A DNA stretch of 64,000 bases from Contendibacter sp031732755 (GTDB lineage: Bacteria > Pseudomonadota > Gammaproteobacteria > Competibacterales > Competibacteraceae), in contig JAVMKI010000066.1 in NCBI GenBank assembly GCA_031732755.1, forward strand, positions 1 through 64,000. The letters run 5' to 3'. The position numbers and the translations under genes are program-made. Of the stretch, positions 63,842 to 64,000 are shown in pieces (the first letter of the stretch is position 1; every line of letters begins with the position of its first letter). The notes below the pieces were generated by a model. It was not told where the DNA came from, did no database searches, and saw only the letters and a program-made list of their open reading frames with translations.

Positions 63842-64000
63842 CTAAACGGAACCACGTAACCAGGCTTTCAGGCGAACCTGCCAGCCGAATGGAATCCGGC
63901 GGACGACCCAACGCAATCTTTGGGCGTGGCGCAGGCGCACCGCCCAGCTTAGCAACCGCTGCCTGATGGCGGCATGGCGCCGCGCCATGCCGGTCAGTCG
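63842..64000 (-). CDS. 3' end of an unidentified gene (cut by window edge)
   Basis: The last 52 codons of a minus-strand gene, with stop TAG at 63842. The encoded tail is basic and Trp-rich (SWAVRLRHAQRLRWVVRR, then IPFGWQVRLKAWLRGSV). Such tails occur at the C-terminus of glycosyltransferases and lipid-linked sugar methyltransferases, but too little is present to assign a product. It ends 32 bases before the methyltransferase start. Confidence 0.6.
   Translation of the reverse strand, partial: RLTGMARRHAAIRQRLLSWAVRLRHAQRLRWVVRRIPFGWQVRLKAWLRGSV

Overview
The window is a GC-rich stretch of a gammaproteobacterial chromosome. The evidence is the gene order: groES-groEL under a CIRCE operator, cutA-dsbD-aroQ-accB-accC-prmA, yajC-secD-secF, and trpF-trpB-trpA-accD-folC-(dedD)-cvpA-purF-metZ. 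These are all conserved gammaproteobacterial neighbourhoods. No rRNA, tRNA, CRISPR array or prophage was seen. The genus cannot be fixed from the sequence alone.

Layout. 1-1.3 kb: groEL (cut by the window edge) and groES, with a textbook sigma70 promoter overlapping CIRCE. 1.4-3.7 kb: a MASE1-PAS-GGDEF diguanylate cyclase. 3.9-9.6 kb: cutA, dsbD, aroQ, accB, accC, prmA. 9.7-10.8 kb: an unusual receiver-domain protein with an alanine-rich helical body and a C-terminal membrane anchor. 11.2-14.5 kb: secF, secD, yajC. 14.7-17.1 kb: pbpC and an RRM RNA-binding protein.

17.5-31.5 kb: a complete-looking xanthomonadin/aryl-polyene-type pigment locus. Twelve minus-strand genes run ACP, NodB-type deacetylase, LpxL-type acyltransferase, DUF218 protein, hotdog dehydratase, LolA-like carrier, MMPL/RND exporter, ketosynthase, chain-length-factor-like ketosynthase, ketoreductase, GT2 glycosyltransferase and lipoprotein. 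Almost every junction is a 4-base stop/start overlap or a gap under 12 bases. Divergent from them are a chorismatase (XanB2/FkbO/Hyg5 family) and a UbiE-like methyltransferase, which converge on a second dehydratase and an AMP-dependent aryl ligase. The inferred logic is: chorismate to hydroxybenzoate, activation and loading on ACP, KS/CLF-KR-DH extension to a polyene, attachment to a glycosyl/acyl lipid, then LolA/MMPL-assisted transfer to the outer membrane.

31.5-40.8 kb is an accessory region: a lysozyme-like protein, an SDR, an AT-richer methyltransferase, the decayed remnants of two insertion sequences, and a four-gene operon (aldo/keto reductase, zinc alcohol dehydrogenase, 14-TM MFS pump, AraC-type regulator) that looks like an aldehyde/electrophile-detoxification cassette. 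40.8-51.1 kb is the trp-acc-fol-pur-met housekeeping block. 51.3-64 kb holds a secreted beta-helix protein with six 41-residue FG-GAP/VCBS repeats, a lipid-type operon (WS/DGAT-like acyltransferase, KAS III-like protein lacking the catalytic His and Asn, dienoyl-CoA-isomerase-like crotonase, large CorA-like membrane protein), a thioesterase and divergent nitroreductase, a second secreted beta-helix protein with a DUF5648-like tail, a methyltransferase and the 3' end of a further gene.

The most interesting parts are the chorismatase-driven pigment locus with its extra deacetylase/DUF218/methyltransferase genes, the acyltransferase-KAS III-crotonase-CorA operon, and the receiver-amphipathic-tail-anchor protein.
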